A stretch of DNA of 64,000 nt from Polynucleobacter sp. UB-Piko-W3 (GCF_018881635.1 NZ_JACVPY010000002.1:581545-645544); one strand, 5' to 3'. Shown: positions 32,402 to 45,127, counted from the stretch's first letter. A program made the numbers and translations. Notes: generated by a model from the sequence alone, not told the origin.

Positions 32402-33181
32402 TTATGAAGTTAACTTTTGTATCCAACCTAGACCTGCTTCGGTAGTGGTTGCAGGTTTGTATTCACAACCAATCCAGCCTGAATATCCAATCCGGTCTAA
32501 GAATTTAAATAGATGTACATAATTGATTTCGCCCGTGCCAGGTTCGTTGCGACCGGGATTATCGGCTAATTGAATATGTCCAATCTTGCCAAGATTCTTT
32601 TCCATGGTGTTGCAAAGCTCACCTTCCATCCGTTGCGCATGGTAGATGTCGTATTGCACGAAAAGATTATCGGCAGCAACCTCCTTGAGAATATCTAGCG
32701 CTTGCTGGGTTGTGCTTAAAAAGAATCCAGAAATATCAAAAGTATTGATTGGTTCAATTAGTAGCTTGAGGTTGGCTTTCTTTAATTCAGCTGATGCGTA
32801 TTTAAGGTTCGACACGAAGGTATCGTGCAACAACTTGTTATCCACTCCAGCGGGGGCTTTACCAGCCAGACAATTGAGCTGCGGAACACCTAAAACCTTG
32901 GCGTATTCAATGGCTTTGGCAACACCTTCACGAAATTCAGCTACTCGATCAGGGTGACAAGCAATTCCACGCTCTCCAGCATCCCAATCTCCAGCAGGTA
33001 AGTTATGAAGAACAAGCTTTAATCCATGTTGATCTAACTTATCTTTAATTTCAGCAGCCGCAAATGGATAAGGGAAGAGAAACTCAACCGCCTTAAATCC
33101 AGCATTGTGGGCTTTCTCAAAACGATCTAAGAACGGCGTCTCTGTAAAAAGCATTGTTAAATTTGCGGCAAATTGAGGCAT
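32402..33181 (-). CDS. hyi: Hydroxypyruvate isomerase
   Basis: A 259-residue TIM-barrel of the xylose-isomerase-like family that interconverts hydroxypyruvate and tartronate semialdehyde. Typical Hyi segments are MPQFAANLTMLFTETPFLDRF, FLFPYPF, GIACHPDRVAEFREGV, LIEPINTFDISGFFL (metal Glu), QYDIYHAQRMEGEL (metal Asp, His) and DNPGRNEPGTGEINY. It is directly upstream of glxR on the same strand, giving a two-enzyme route from hydroxypyruvate to glycerate. AAGGAGGG lies a few bases before the ATG. Glyoxylate carboligase (gcl), often in the same operon, is not in this window. Confidence 0.92.
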   Translation of the reverse strand: MPQFAANLTMLFTETPFLDRFEKAHNAGFKAVEFLFPYPFAAAEIKDKLDQHGLKLVLHNLPAGDWDAGERGIACHPDRVAEFREGVAKAIEYAKVLGVPQLNCLAGKAPAGVDNKLLHDTFVSNLKYASAELKKANLKLLIEPINTFDISGFFLSTTQQALDILKEVAADNLFVQYDIYHAQRMEGELCNTMEKNLGKIGHIQLADNPGRNEPGTGEINYVHLFKFLDRIGYSGWIGCEYKPATTTEAGLGWIQKLTS

Positions 33182-33332
33182 TTCATACCCTCCTTAGGGT
33201 TTCAGAATCAAACAGAGATCTTATCAAAGATGGAGGCTCTAGTCCCAACCCCCAATTAGCGCCTTGAAAGGCTTATAAATGCTAAAAGTGAGCTAGTATC
33301 CAGATATGAAGTGCTTATCTAGAAGGAAAATA

Positions 33333-33938
33333 ATGAATATCAAATCCACAACCATTTCACTATCCATTGCCGCTATATTAGCCTCCCCCACTTTGGTGAT
33401 GTCCCAAGCAAAGCCGGCCGATTCTGCTGCTAAGCCAATGGTGATCGACGCTGCTGTAGTCGATAACCGCTACCAACTATATGAGGGCACCATAGTTGCT
33501 ATTGATAAGAAGACCCGCACGATTACCTTTAAGAATAAAGAAGGCGAGTCCAAATTTGTTGCTGGCCCAGAAATTACCAATTTTGATCAGATCAAAAAAG
33601 GCGACCAAGTTAACGTTACCTATGAATTAGCTGTTGCAATTGAGCTGATTAAAACGAAGAGCAATGGTATTCGTAGCAAAGTAGAGACCAATACAGTTAC
33701 TGATTCAAAGCCGAATGAAAAGCCATCTGAAGTCATTGCCAATAAGACCACCATCATTGCGGATATCGTTGCGGTGGATCGCAATAAGAAACTAGTTTCT
33801 GTAAAAGGCCCTAGCGGCAAGATTACGACGGTTACAGTTAAAAACCCAGCCCTCTTGGCTGATGTGAATGTTGGCGAACAGGTCAAAGTGATTTACTATG
33901 ATGCGATGGCAGCCTCTATAACAACTCCGAAGAAATAA
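33333..33938 (+). CDS. Exported protein with two OB-like (DUF5666-type) repeats
   Basis: 201 residues from the ATG at 33333, chosen because AGAAGGAAA precedes it and a signal peptide (TTISLSIAAILASPTLVMS) follows. The mature protein consists of two related beta-rich units, about residues 48-106 and 140-197. Each follows the plan (I)VA(I/V)D+..+.(I/V).(F/V)K, a G-containing turn, then D/NxGxQVxVxY and a hydrophobic end (AVAIELI, DAMAASIT). This resembles the small DUF5666-type beta-barrel. Function is unknown. The M48 protease gene follows 10 bases downstream. Confidence 0.75.
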   Translation: MNIKSTTISLSIAAILASPTLVMSQAKPADSAAKPMVIDAAVVDNRYQLYEGTIVAIDKKTRTITFKNKEGESKFVAGPEITNFDQIKKGDQVNVTYELAVAIELIKTKSNGIRSKVETNTVTDSKPNEKPSEVIANKTTIIADIVAVDRNKKLVSVKGPSGKITTVTVKNPALLADVNVGEQVKVIYYDAMAASITTPKK

Positions 33939-33948
33939 TTTGTAGTGA

Positions 33949-34785
33949 ATGATATATAAGCTGTTCAGTTCTAGAGCTGTTGCAACTCTTACTTTAAGCT
34001 CTCTACTCCTAGCTTGTGCTAACACCACAAGATCAGGTGCGGTAGGAATCAGTAGATCACAATTTATGGTGGTCTCTTCTGCTGAGGTGGATCGACTCTC
34101 TGCCATAAGCTATAACGAGCAGAATCAGAAAGCTAAAGAAAAGAACATTCTAGTGAGTTCTGGACCAGCTTATGACCGTCTCAAGTCCATTTCGAATCGC
34201 TTGATTCAACAAACATCCATTTTTAGAGACGATACACGTGATTGGAATTGGCAATTAACCCTGATTAATGCGCCAACTCTTAATGCGACTTGCGCCCCCG
34301 GTGGAAAAATCACTTTCTATTCCGGATTAGTAGAACAACTCAACTTAACAGATGATGAAATTGCGGCAATTATGGGTCATGAGATTGCTCATGCTTTGCG
34401 TGAACATGGCAGGGAAAGACTATCCCAGGCGATGGCTCAAAGCGCTGTTACCAATATTGCCCTAGCAGCGGCTGGCAGCTATGGATCTGCAATCAGTGCA
34501 GCCAATCAAGCAGCTCAATATATATTGGTTCTACCAAACTCAAGACAGAATGAATCTGAGGCAGACGCAATTGGTTTAGAGTTAGCCGCTAGAGCCGGCT
34601 ACAACCCCCAGGCTGCCATTAGCGTTTGGAAGAAAATGATTAGAGCTACCGATGGAAAAGCTTCCCCTGAGTTCTTATCTACCCACCCATCTGGGGAAAC
34701 CAGGATAGAGCAACTTACAGTATTGATGCCGACTGTTGAGCCACTTTATCTAAACGCACAAAAACCAAGCCTTAAAAAATATTAG
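33949..34785 (+). CDS. M48-family metalloprotease lipoprotein (LoiP/YcaL-like)
   Basis: A 278-residue lipoprotein (lipobox SLLLAC, lipidated Cys near residue 23) with an M48 zinc-peptidase domain: MGHEIAHALREH carries HExxH near residue 144, and ESEADAIGLELAARAGYNP near 205 carries the third zinc ligand Glu. FLSTHPSGETRIEQL near the end is also typical. Homologues (LoiP, YcaL, BepA) act on outer-membrane proteins such as the LptD assembly pathway in E. coli. There is no TPR tail, unlike BepA. It is probably co-transcribed with the preceding exported protein. Confidence 0.9.
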   Translation: MIYKLFSSRAVATLTLSSLLLACANTTRSGAVGISRSQFMVVSSAEVDRLSAISYNEQNQKAKEKNILVSSGPAYDRLKSISNRLIQQTSIFRDDTRDWNWQLTLINAPTLNATCAPGGKITFYSGLVEQLNLTDDEIAAIMGHEIAHALREHGRERLSQAMAQSAVTNIALAAAGSYGSAISAANQAAQYILVLPNSRQNESEADAIGLELAARAGYNPQAAISVWKKMIRATDGKASPEFLSTHPSGETRIEQLTVLMPTVEPLYLNAQKPSLKKY

Positions 34786-34912
34786 TTATTCAGGTTTGGA
34801 TTTTTTTCAAGAGATCTCGTATTTTGCCGTCACCCTCAGCTAGTAGTCTAAAGCGAGATTCACTCACCAAAATCGCTGGGTACTAGCGCTCTTTAATTGA
34901 AGATGTAAATAA

Positions 34913-34939
34913 AAAAGCCCCCTTATACAGGGGGCTTTT
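34913..34939 (-). terminator. Terminator of the tRNA-Ala-Glu-Asp transcript
   Basis: A 10-base stem (AAAAGCCCCC / GGGGGCTTTT) with a 7-base loop is followed on the minus strand by a run of six T. It lies 8 bases beyond the tRNA-Asp 3' end. Confidence 0.85.
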
Positions 34940-34947
34940 GATTGTCT

Positions 34948-35024
34948 TGGCGGAACGGACGGGACTCGAACCCGCGACCCTCGGCGTGACAGGCCGATAT
35001 TCTAACCAACTGAACTACCGCTCC
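34948..35024 (-). tRNA. tRNA-Asp (GTC)
   Basis: On the minus strand a 77-base cloverleaf begins GGAGCGG, has the anticodon loop CTGTCAC (anticodon GTC), the T-arm GGGTTCGAGTCCC and an acceptor end CCGTTCCG followed by encoded CCA. It is the last of three tRNAs on this strand. Confidence 0.96.
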
Positions 35025-35074
35025 AAAATACATCGAGAAAAACATCACACTACATTTTACTGCCACCAGAATTC

Positions 35075-35150
35075 TGGCGTCCCCAGGGGGATTCGAACCC
35101 CCGTACTCACCGTGAAAGGGTGATGTCCTAGGCCTCTAGACGATGGGGAC
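35075..35150 (-). tRNA. tRNA-Glu (TTC)
   Basis: A 76-base cloverleaf on the minus strand beginning GTCCCCA, with anticodon loop CTTTCAC (anticodon TTC), T-arm GGGGGTTCGAATCCCCC, acceptor end TGGGGACG and encoded CCA. It lies 192 bases downstream of the gene for its own synthetase, gltX. Confidence 0.96.
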
Positions 35151-35185
35151 CTGGACTGCTTCTGATTACTACAATTTCGAATGTT

Positions 35186-35261
<76 letters not shown>

Positions 35262-35304
35262 GAAATCCCACAATAAACCTGCAAGACACTCAAAACAATC
35301 CAAG

Positions 35305-35334
35305 ATTTTAGCCTATTTTTGTGCAACTGCGCAA
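35305..35334 (-). promoter_or_regulatory. Promoter of the tRNA-Ala-Glu-Asp operon
   Basis: On the minus strand, TTGCGC (35329-35334), an 18-base spacer and TAAAAT (35305-35310) lie between the gltX stop and tRNA-Ala. The predicted transcript would start about 37 bases before the first tRNA. Confidence 0.55.
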
Positions 35335-35342
35335 ATTGCCTA

Positions 35343-36737
35343 CTAGACTACCTTGGAGAGCCGTTTGAGTGCTTCTTCTCGGCCCAATACCACCAATACA
35401 GAATCGATTGCTGGGGTTTGAGTGGCTGCGAATAATGCATAACGAACAGGCATCGCTAGAGCGGGCATTTTAAGTTGATGTTTGGCTAGAACTTGTTTAA
35501 ATGCGGCGCCATAAGCTTCCTTTGTCGGCTCCGAATTCTTAATCGCCTCAATTAGATCTTTCAAGGCAGGAACAACAGATGATGGAATATTGGCAGCAAT
35601 CTCCTCTGCACTATGAGCAGGCGCTGGTAAATAAAAAAGCTTAGCCCCTTCTGCAATTTCAATCAATGTATTGGCGCGATCTTTTAATAGACCTACTACT
35701 TGAGTAAAGTCTGGGCCATTCTCGGTGTCAATCCCAATTTGATGTGCGAAGGGTTTGGTCGCCTGCGCTAGTTTGCTTGGGTCTGCATTCTGGATATATT
35801 GATGATTGAGCCACAGCAGCTTCTCTGGATTATGTTGTGCAGGTGAACGACCTAGACTATCTAAATCAAACCAGGCCACAAACTGTTCTTTAGTAAATAC
35901 TTCCGCATCACCGTGAGACCAGCCTAAGCGCGCCAAGTAGTTCAATATTGCTTCAGGCAGATAACCTGCTTTTTGGTAATCCCGGACGCTCATAGCTCCA
36001 TTGCGTTTGCTCATCTTCTCGCCAGAGTCATTTAGGACCGTGGGTAGGTGTGCATAGATAGGTGGATTACCACCGAGAGCCCTCATGATATTAATTTGAC
36101 GAGGTGTATTGTTTACATGATCATCACCACGGATGACATGGGTGATTTTCATATCCAAGTCATCCACTACTACGCAGAAGTTATAGGTTGGTGTGCCGTC
36201 TGGACGAGCAATGACCAGATCATCGAGTTCATCGTTGCTAATCTCAATCTTCCCTTTAACAGCATCTTCCCAGATAACTGATCCACCAATGGGATTTTTA
36301 AAGCGAATCACTGGCTGAGCATCTTCCGGAATTGCTGGTAGAGTTTTTCCAGGCTCAGGCCTCCACAAGCCGTTATAGCGTGGCTTTTCTTTATTAGCCA
36401 TTTGCTGATCACGAAGTTTATTCAATGCTTCTTCACTCATATAGCAAGGATAAGCAAGTCCTGCATCTAGCATTTGCTTGACAACTGCACGATAGCGATC
36501 AATGCGCTGCATCTGATAGATTGGACCCTCGTCTAAATCAAGTCCTAGCCAGGCCATCCCCTCTATGATCACATCTACAGCTTCTTGTGAAGAGCGCTCA
36601 AGATCAGTGTCTTCAATGCGTAGAATGAAGTCGCCTTGATTATGGCGCGCAAATGCCCATGGATATAAAGCGCTGCGAAGGTTGCCTAGATGAATGAATC
36701 CTGTGGGGCTGGGAGCGAAACGTGTACGAATATGCAT
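35343..36737 (-). CDS. gltX: Glutamyl-tRNA synthetase
   Basis: A 464-residue class I synthetase that charges tRNA-Glu. The HIGH-type motif appears as [19 protein letters not shown] near residues 6-24 and the KMSKS motif as [11 protein letters not shown] near 240. RIEDTD and [16 protein letters not shown] are also clear. Length is typical of the bacterial discriminating or non-discriminating enzyme; which type depends on whether a glutaminyl-tRNA synthetase exists elsewhere. GATAAT ends 7 bases before the ATG and there is no Shine-Dalgarno. tRNA-Glu lies downstream. Confidence 0.97.
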   Translation of the reverse strand: MHIRTRFAPSPTGFIHLGNLRSALYPWAFARHNQGDFILRIEDTDLERSSQEAVDVIIEGMAWLGLDLDEGPIYQMQRIDRYRAVVKQMLDAGLAYPCYMSEEALNKLRDQQMANKEKPRYNGLWRPEPGKTLPAIPEDAQPVIRFKNPIGGSVIWEDAVKGKIEISNDELDDLVIARPDGTPTYNFCVVVDDLDMKITHVIRGDDHVNNTPRQINIMRALGGNPPIYAHLPTVLNDSGEKMSKRNGAMSVRDYQKAGYLPEAILNYLARLGWSHGDAEVFTKEQFVAWFDLDSLGRSPAQHNPEKLLWLNHQYIQNADPSKLAQATKPFAHQIGIDTENGPDFTQVVGLLKDRANTLIEIAEGAKLFYLPAPAHSAEEIAANIPSSVVPALKDLIEAIKNSEPTKEAYGAAFKQVLAKHQLKMPALAMPVRYALFAATQTPAIDSVLVVLGREEALKRLSKVV

Positions 36738-36801
36738 AAACTACATTATCTCAGGTCACATGAATTGGCGGCGAAATTCAAAAACGTGGATACTTTGCCC
36801 T
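36738..36801. promoter_or_regulatory. Divergent gltX / hslO promoter region
   Basis: The 64-base spacer contains minus-strand GATAAT (36745-36750), 7 bases before the gltX ATG, and plus-strand GATACT (36789-36794), 7 bases before the hslO ATG. I found no sigma-32-type element for hslO here. Confidence 0.35.
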
Positions 36802-37767
36802 ATGAATGAATTACTAGTGTTTGTCTGTGATGGGGCCCCTGTTCGCGGGGAAATTGTCTCCATTAGCACTGCTTGGCAGGCTGTTTTAGAGCGTCGCAAT
36901 GATCCGCCTGCAGTCCGCCGTATCTTAGGGGATTTTGTTGGCGCCGCTACTCTTCTATGCGCAAGCCTGAAGTTTGACGGCACTCTGATTATTCAGGCCC
37001 AAAGCAAAGGTCCCATTGCGCTTTTAATAGTCGAATGTAAGTCAGATTTATCTATGAGAGCTACTGTTAAGCTCTCGGTAGATCCCTCAGAAATAACCCC
37101 CAATGCTAGCCTTGGTGAGCTCTTAGATGCCACTAGTTCTGGAAGACTGGTCATTACACTAGACCCATCAGAGCGTGAATCCGGTCAGCCACCCTACCAA
37201 GGTATTGTTGCTCTCCAGCAGCAACATGGCAGCACCATCAAAGCCGTATCTAGTGCTGCGGAGGCCATTGGACTATACATGCAAAAATCAGAGCAATTAG
37301 ATACGCGGATATGGCTAGCATCAAGCGATACTCATGTTGGCGGCCTCTTATTGCAACGCATGCCTGACTCAGGTGGTCATGCACACCTTGATGCACAAAA
37401 TGCGGCTGAAGGATGGACTCGTATCCAGACTTTAGGAGAGACCATTACTAACGATGAGCTCCTTACCCTTCCCCCAGAAACGATCCTCAGGCGTCTATTT
37501 CTGGAAGAGTCTACTGAGAATGGTGTGCGCAGCTTCCCGCCACGCCAAATCCGCTTTTCTTGTCGCTGTTCGCGTAACAAGGTGGCAGATGTTTTACGCA
37601 TGCTCGGCGAAGAAGAGGTTCAGGGAATATTGGCTGAACAAGGTGTGGTCGAGACTATCTGTGAGTTTTGCGCAAAGCCTTATCGATTCGACGCTGTAGA
37701 CTGTTTGCAGGTTTTTAAAACAGACTTACTGAGTGATGCTACTAGGCCGCCTTCTAGCGGGCACTAA
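36802..37767 (+). CDS. hslO: Redox-regulated chaperone Hsp33
   Basis: 321 residues from the ATG at 36802, which matches the family N-terminus (ELLVFVCDGAPVRGE). Hsp33 is a cytoplasmic holdase activated by oxidative unfolding. The C-terminal zinc switch is intact: C254 and C256 (SCRCS) and C287 and C290 (CEFC). Upstream segments GDFVGAATLLCASLKFDG and ESTENGVRSFPP-type linker fit the family. The protein is somewhat longer than E. coli Hsp33 (292 aa). It is divergent from gltX and converges with ftsB. Confidence 0.95.
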   Translation: MNELLVFVCDGAPVRGEIVSISTAWQAVLERRNDPPAVRRILGDFVGAATLLCASLKFDGTLIIQAQSKGPIALLIVECKSDLSMRATVKLSVDPSEITPNASLGELLDATSSGRLVITLDPSERESGQPPYQGIVALQQQHGSTIKAVSSAAEAIGLYMQKSEQLDTRIWLASSDTHVGGLLLQRMPDSGGHAHLDAQNAAEGWTRIQTLGETITNDELLTLPPETILRRLFLEESTENGVRSFPPRQIRFSCRCSRNKVADVLRMLGEEEVQGILAEQGVVETICEFCAKPYRFDAVDCLQVFKTDLLSDATRPPSSGH

Positions 37768-37782
37768 TCTTTATTGCTGAGT

Positions 37783-38112
37783 TTATTGCTTAGTGGCTGG
37801 TGTTTTCAGTCCATCAACTGCAGGTGCTATGCTAGCTTTATCAACTGGCAAGATCTGCACAAAATATTCACCCTCTTTAATTAAGCCATGTTCAGCTCTG
37901 GCCCGTTCCTCGATCGCACGCGTACCATCTTTTAAATCTTTCACATCGCCAGCTAGTTTGGCATTGCGTAGAGCTAAAAGACTATTTTTAGCCTCTTGTA
38001 GCTCTACTTGTTTTTCCATTTCATAAACCTTAAGCCATCCACCCTTTCCCAGCCAAAGCGGGTACTGGATTGCAATGAGCAATAACAGCATGGAGTAGAT
38101 GACTATCCGCAT
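37783..38112 (-). CDS. ftsB: Cell division protein FtsB
   Basis: A 109-residue bitopic protein: a transmembrane helix at about residues 3-20 (IVIYSMLLLLIAIQYPLWLG) is followed by a coiled coil (EMEKQVELQEAKNSLLALRNAKLAGDVKDL) and the conserved GTRAIEERARAEHGLIKEGE segment. FtsB joins FtsL and FtsQ in the divisome. Its place just after eno is the standard proteobacterial arrangement. The C-terminus (IAPAVDGLKTPATKQ) is variable. Confidence 0.94.
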   Translation of the reverse strand: MRIVIYSMLLLLIAIQYPLWLGKGGWLKVYEMEKQVELQEAKNSLLALRNAKLAGDVKDLKDGTRAIEERARAEHGLIKEGEYFVQILPVDKASIAPAVDGLKTPATKQ

Positions 38113-38133
38113 AACAAACCAATTTTCTGGGAT

Positions 38134-39453
<1,320 letters not shown>

Positions 39454-39473
39454 TTAATCAATTCGCTGCAAAT

Positions 39474-40337
39474 TTATTTGAAGCTATTTTCTAAAAATGG
39501 ACCACTAGATTTCACTACCGTATCAATCGCAACTAGCGATTCCAGTAACTCTTTCATCCGATGCAAGGGCACTGCATTAGGTCCATCAGATAAAGCTTTG
39601 GATGGATCTGGATGGGTTTCCATAAACAGGCCGCTGATACCTACCGCAACTGCCGCACGAGCCAATACCGGTACAAACTCCCTCTGACCACCGCTGGCTG
39701 TACCTTGGCCACCAGGCAACTGAACAGAATGGGTCGCATCAAATACTACGGGTGCATTTGCTTCGCGCAAGATAGCAAGACTTCGCATATCAGAAACTAG
39801 GTTGTTATAACCAAATGAAGCGCCGCGCTCACAAACCATAAATTGATCTGGAAGGTTTACTTCTTTGGCAGCCGCCCTAGCCTTCTCAATGACATTGAGC
39901 ATCTCATGAGGCGAAAGGAACTGCCCTTTCTTGAAGTTGACTGGCTTACCGCTCTGAGCGCACGCTCTAATGAAATCCGTTTGTCTACATAAAAAAGCAG
40001 GGGTTTGAATTACATCAACTACTTTAGAAACTGCCTCGATCTCACTAATATCATGGACATCAGTCAGAATCGGTACGCCCACTTGTTTTTTAACTTTAGC
40101 TAAAATCTCTAAGCCCTTTTCCATACCTAAACCCCGGAATGAATTTCCAGAAGAGCGATTTGCTTTATCAAATGAAGATTTATAGATAAACGGAATTTTT
40201 AGGGCGCTGGTGATTTCTTTTAATTGGCCTGCAACATCAATCGCGGACTGCTCGGATTCAATCACACATGTCCCAGCAATTAAGAAGAAGCGTTGGTCTA
40301 GGCCGACATTGAAACCACATAGCTGAAATGAGCTCAT
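39474..40337 (-). CDS. kdsA: 3-deoxy-D-manno-octulosonate 8-phosphate synthase
   Basis: A 287-residue TIM-barrel enzyme that condenses arabinose 5-phosphate with phosphoenolpyruvate for lipopolysaccharide Kdo. [71 protein letters not shown] and [12 protein letters not shown] are all family motifs. It has no extra metal-binding cysteine-rich insert; the Cys in the GTCVIE motif resembles some metal-dependent members, so the metal class is uncertain. It follows pyrG by 9 bases. Confidence 0.97.
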   Translation of the reverse strand: MSSFQLCGFNVGLDQRFFLIAGTCVIESEQSAIDVAGQLKEITSALKIPFIYKSSFDKANRSSGNSFRGLGMEKGLEILAKVKKQVGVPILTDVHDISEIEAVSKVVDVIQTPAFLCRQTDFIRACAQSGKPVNFKKGQFLSPHEMLNVIEKARAAAKEVNLPDQFMVCERGASFGYNNLVSDMRSLAILREANAPVVFDATHSVQLPGGQGTASGGQREFVPVLARAAVAVGISGLFMETHPDPSKALSDGPNAVPLHRMKELLESLVAIDTVVKSSGPFLENSFK

Positions 40338-40346
40338 CAGTTCCTC

Positions 40347-42011
<1,665 letters not shown>

Positions 42012-42033
42012 TTAAGCTCTGTTGGAAAAAGTA

Positions 42034-42039
42034 ATTATA
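42034..42039 (-). promoter_or_regulatory. -10 element of the pyrG operon
   Basis: TATAAT on the minus strand, ending 25 bases before the pyrG ATG. No good -35 is seen at the usual distance. Confidence 0.4.
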
Positions 42040-42130
42040 ACGATAGCCTTAGTGATTCAGGAACTTTCAAAATCGGATATATATTAGATAAATCGCTTAA
42101 ATTTCCACTTTTTCAGCCTAATCGACCATC

Positions 42131-42319
42131 ATGCGCCTATTCTTTGCTGTATTAATTACCATTTTGTCCCTCTTTTATTTCTTGCCTTTTGCGATCGCTT
42201 TTCATCGAAAAAGGGCGAATACCGGGGCTATTTTTGCCCTGAACCTCTTTTTAGGTTGGTCCTTGATTGGATGGGTTGTGGCGCTGGTTTGGGCATTAAA
42301 GGATGAGCAAATCATCTAA
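42131..42319 (+). CDS. Superinfection-immunity-family small membrane protein
   Basis: 62 residues with two hydrophobic helices separated by a basic loop: LFFAVLITILSLFYFLPFAIAF, then HRKRANTGAIFALNLFLGW, then SLIGWVVALVWAL and a charged end. The pattern of a basic, small-residue turn (NTGAIFALNLFLGWSLIGWV) is the hallmark of the Imm_superinfect family, named after T4 Imm. Most bacterial copies are chromosomal, with no phage nearby, as here, so the name should not be taken as proof of phage exclusion. It is a single gene between pyrG and acnB. Confidence 0.8.
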   Translation: MRLFFAVLITILSLFYFLPFAIAFHRKRANTGAIFALNLFLGWSLIGWVVALVWALKDEQII

Positions 42320-42423
42320 TTTTGGGTAAATCAGCCTCTTTTAAGTCTAGTTTTCATCTAAATAGCCCCAATGGGCTGAAATTAAGGGAATTTAAACTCT
42401 TATATAAGACTTAAATAAGTAAC

Positions 42424-42454
42424 TATAATGTGGCTGTTCGGGAGAAAATTCCCG
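42424..42454 (+). promoter_or_regulatory. acnB promoter -10 and 5' leader hairpin
   Basis: TATAAT (42424-42429) predicts a start near 42436. Almost at that point a stem-loop follows: CGGGA (42439-42443), loop GAAAAT, TCCCG (42450-42454). The acnB ATG lies 42 bases further on with ATAGGAAA before it. A 5'-terminal hairpin may stabilise the message or bind a regulator. Confidence 0.4.
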
Positions 42455-42496
42455 TTTAGTCATTCTATAGAACTCATTTACCTCATAGGAAACACC

Positions 42497-45082
42497 ATGT
42501 TAGAAGCCTATAACGCTACCGTTGCCGAACGCGCAGCACTTGGTATACCGGCACTCCCGTTAACTAAGGATCAGACTGCTGAGCTGGTTAAATTGTTTAA
42601 GAATCCACCGGCAGGCAAAGAGGCTGAACTTGTAGAGCTCATTACGCATCGTGTACCTGCTGGTGTTGATGAGGCCGCAAAAGTAAAAGCAGAATTTTTA
42701 GATGCCATTGTAAAAGGTACAGAAAAATCGCCCTTGATTTCTCGTGTGAAGGCAACTGAACTTTTAGGCACCATGCTCGGTGGCTACAACATTAAACCTT
42801 TAGTTGAATTATTAAGTGATGCTGAATGTGGCGCTGTTGCTGCGCAAGCTCTCAAGAAAACGCTCTTGATGTTTGATTACTTCAATGATGTGCTTGAGCT
42901 TGCTGAGAAAGGTAATGCAAATGCAAAGGCCGTGATGAAAAGCTGGGCTGATGCGGATTGGTTTACTAGCCGCCCCGCAGTTCCAGAAAGCATGAAGCTC
43001 ACGGTATTTAAAGTTACTGGCGAGACGAATACAGACGACCTCTCTCCCGCACCTGATGCGTGGAGCCGTCCAGATATTCCGTTGCATGCAACGATCATGC
43101 TGAAGAACCCACGCCCTGGTATTGAGCCGGATGAATCTGGTGTTCGTGGCCCCATGAAACAAATCGCTGAGCTGCAGAAAAAAGGCAATCAAATTGCTTA
43201 TGTTGGTGACGTTGTTGGCACTGGTTCATCACGTAAATCTGCTACCAACTCTGTTCTCTGGTGGACTGGTCAAGATATCCCATTCGTACCAAACAAGCGT
43301 TTTGGTGGTGTTTGTCTTGGTGGCAATATTGCTCCAATTTTCTTCAACACCATGGAAGATTCTGGTGCGCTACCAATCGAATTAGATGTATCTCAAATGA
43401 ATATGGGTGACGAGATTGAGTTGCGCCCATATGAAGGCAAAGCATTTAAGAACGGTAAAGAAATTACTGCTTTTTCGCTCAAGTCACCAGTAATTTTGGA
43501 TGAAGTTCGTGCTGGCGGTCGTATCCCATTGATCGTAGGGCGTGGCTTAACCGCAAAGGCCCGCGCGGCATTAGGTTTACCTGCCTCAACAGAATTCCGT
43601 CTCCCAGTTAGCCCACCTGATAATAAAAAAGGTTTCAGCCTGGCTCAAAAGATGGTTGGACGCGCATGTGGCTTACCAGAGGGGCAAGGTATACGTCCTG
43701 GCACCTATTGCGAGCCACACATGACTACCGTTGGCTCCCAAGATACAACCGGTCCTATGACGCGTGACGAATTGAAAGATTTAGCTTGCTTGGGCTTCTC
43801 TTCTGATTTAGTCATGCAATCCTTCTGTCACACCTCTGCATATCCAAAGCCAGTAGACATTCGTACTCAACACGAGTTGCCACCATTCATGACCAATCGT
43901 GGTGGTGTTGCATTGCGTCCAGGTGATGGCGTGATCCATAGCTGGTTAAATCGCTTGCTGCTTCCCGATACCTGCGGCACCGGCGGCGATAGCCACACTC
44001 GCTTCCCAATCGGCATTTCCTTCCCCGCTGGCTCCGGCCTAGTTGCTTTCGCGGCAGCGACTGGTGTTATGCCCTTGGATATGCCTGAATCTGTTTTGGT
44101 TCGCTTCAAGGGAAAGATGCAGCCTGGCATCACCCTACGTGACTTAGTTAACGCCATCCCTTTGTACGCAATCAAAAAGGGCTTGCTGACTGTTGAGAAG
44201 CAAGGCAAGAAAAATATTTTCTCTGGCCGCATCCTTGAAATCGAGGGTCTACCTGATCTTAAGGTTGAACAAGCATTTGAATTGTCGGATGCTTCTGCTG
44301 AACGCTCTGCTGGTGGCTGCACTGTTCATTTGAACAAAGAGCCGATTATTGAGTATATGCAATCCAATATCACTTTGATGAAGTGGATGATTGCAAATGG
44401 CTACGAAGACAAGCGCACCCTTGGCCGTCGTATCAAGGCCATGCAAGCTTGGATTGCAGATCCACAATTACTGCAACCTGATGCTAATGCTGACTATGCA
44501 GAGATTATCGAAATCAATATTGATGAAATCAAAGAGCCTATCTTGGCCTGCCCTAATGATCCAGATGATGTGAAGTTCCTTTCGGAAGTTGCTGGTGACA
44601 AGATTGATGAAGTCTTTATTGGTTCTTGCATGACTAATATTGGACACTTCCGCGCAGCAGGTCAAGTCTTGCAAGGCAAGAAAGATATGCCAACCCGTTT
44701 ATGGGTGGCTCCTCCGACGAAGATGGACGCCATGGTGTTGATGGAAGAAGGCTACTACGGTATGTTGGGTGCAGCTGGTGCACGCATGGAAAGTCCAGGC
44801 TGTTCACTCTGTATGGGTAATCAAGCGCAGATTCGTAAAGGTTCAACAGCCGTATCAACCTCTACACGTAATTTTCCTAACCGCTTAGGTATCGATACTC
44901 GCGTGTATTTGGCTTCTGCTGAGTTAGCCTCCGTTGCCGCCCTTTTGGGACGGCTACCTACTCCTGCCGAGTATTTAGAACAAGTGAAGGCGCTAGATGC
45001 TAAGGCCAGTGATGTTTATAAATACATGAGCTTTGACAAACTCAAGTCATTTAGCGATGTCGCAGATACTGTGACTGTCTAA
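42497..45082 (+). CDS. acnB: Aconitate hydratase B
   Basis: An 861-residue bifunctional aconitase/2-methylisocitrate dehydratase of the TCA cycle, with the AcnB domain order (HEAT-like, swivel, then catalytic domains). The [4Fe-4S] ligands are C711 (GSCMTNIGH) and C769 and C772 (CSLCMGN), matching E. coli AcnB numbering almost exactly. [16 protein letters not shown] [22 protein letters not shown] and [16 protein letters not shown] are also present. The ATG at 42497 is chosen from the family N-terminus [17 protein letters not shown] strong terminator follows. Confidence 0.98.
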   Translation: MLEAYNATVAERAALGIPALPLTKDQTAELVKLFKNPPAGKEAELVELITHRVPAGVDEAAKVKAEFLDAIVKGTEKSPLISRVKATELLGTMLGGYNIKPLVELLSDAECGAVAAQALKKTLLMFDYFNDVLELAEKGNANAKAVMKSWADADWFTSRPAVPESMKLTVFKVTGETNTDDLSPAPDAWSRPDIPLHATIMLKNPRPGIEPDESGVRGPMKQIAELQKKGNQIAYVGDVVGTGSSRKSATNSVLWWTGQDIPFVPNKRFGGVCLGGNIAPIFFNTMEDSGALPIELDVSQMNMGDEIELRPYEGKAFKNGKEITAFSLKSPVILDEVRAGGRIPLIVGRGLTAKARAALGLPASTEFRLPVSPPDNKKGFSLAQKMVGRACGLPEGQGIRPGTYCEPHMTTVGSQDTTGPMTRDELKDLACLGFSSDLVMQSFCHTSAYPKPVDIRTQHELPPFMTNRGGVALRPGDGVIHSWLNRLLLPDTCGTGGDSHTRFPIGISFPAGSGLVAFAAATGVMPLDMPESVLVRFKGKMQPGITLRDLVNAIPLYAIKKGLLTVEKQGKKNIFSGRILEIEGLPDLKVEQAFELSDASAERSAGGCTVHLNKEPIIEYMQSNITLMKWMIANGYEDKRTLGRRIKAMQAWIADPQLLQPDANADYAEIIEINIDEIKEPILACPNDPDDVKFLSEVAGDKIDEVFIGSCMTNIGHFRAAGQVLQGKKDMPTRLWVAPPTKMDAMVLMEEGYYGMLGAAGARMESPGCSLCMGNQAQIRKGSTAVSTSTRNFPNRLGIDTRVYLASAELASVAALLGRLPTPAEYLEQVKALDAKASDVYKYMSFDKLKSFSDVADTVTV

Positions 45083-45088
45083 AAAGAA

Positions 45089-45115
45089 AAGGCGATCAAC
45101 TGATCGCCTTTTTTT
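45089..45115. terminator. Bidirectional terminator after acnB
   Basis: The stem AAGGCGATCA / TGATCGCCTT with a tiny loop is followed by TTTTTTT on the plus strand. On the minus strand it is followed by TTTTCTTTTT, so it can also end the spermidine-synthase-like gene. Confidence 0.88.
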
Positions 45116-45127
45116 CTGATGCAAGTT

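Noticed and set aside
42131..42319. The superinfection-immunity protein as a remnant of a prophage or a defence gene.
   Set aside because: No phage genes, attachment repeats or integrase occur nearby, and this family is common on chromosomes.
42364..42377. AGCCC-CAAT-GGGCT as a terminator for the 62-residue membrane protein.
   Set aside because: It has a five-base stem and is followed by GAAATT, not a T tract.
42428..42496. An in-frame extension of acnB to 42428.
   Set aside because: It would start inside the promoter/leader hairpin region. The family N-terminus and ribosome binding site support 42497.
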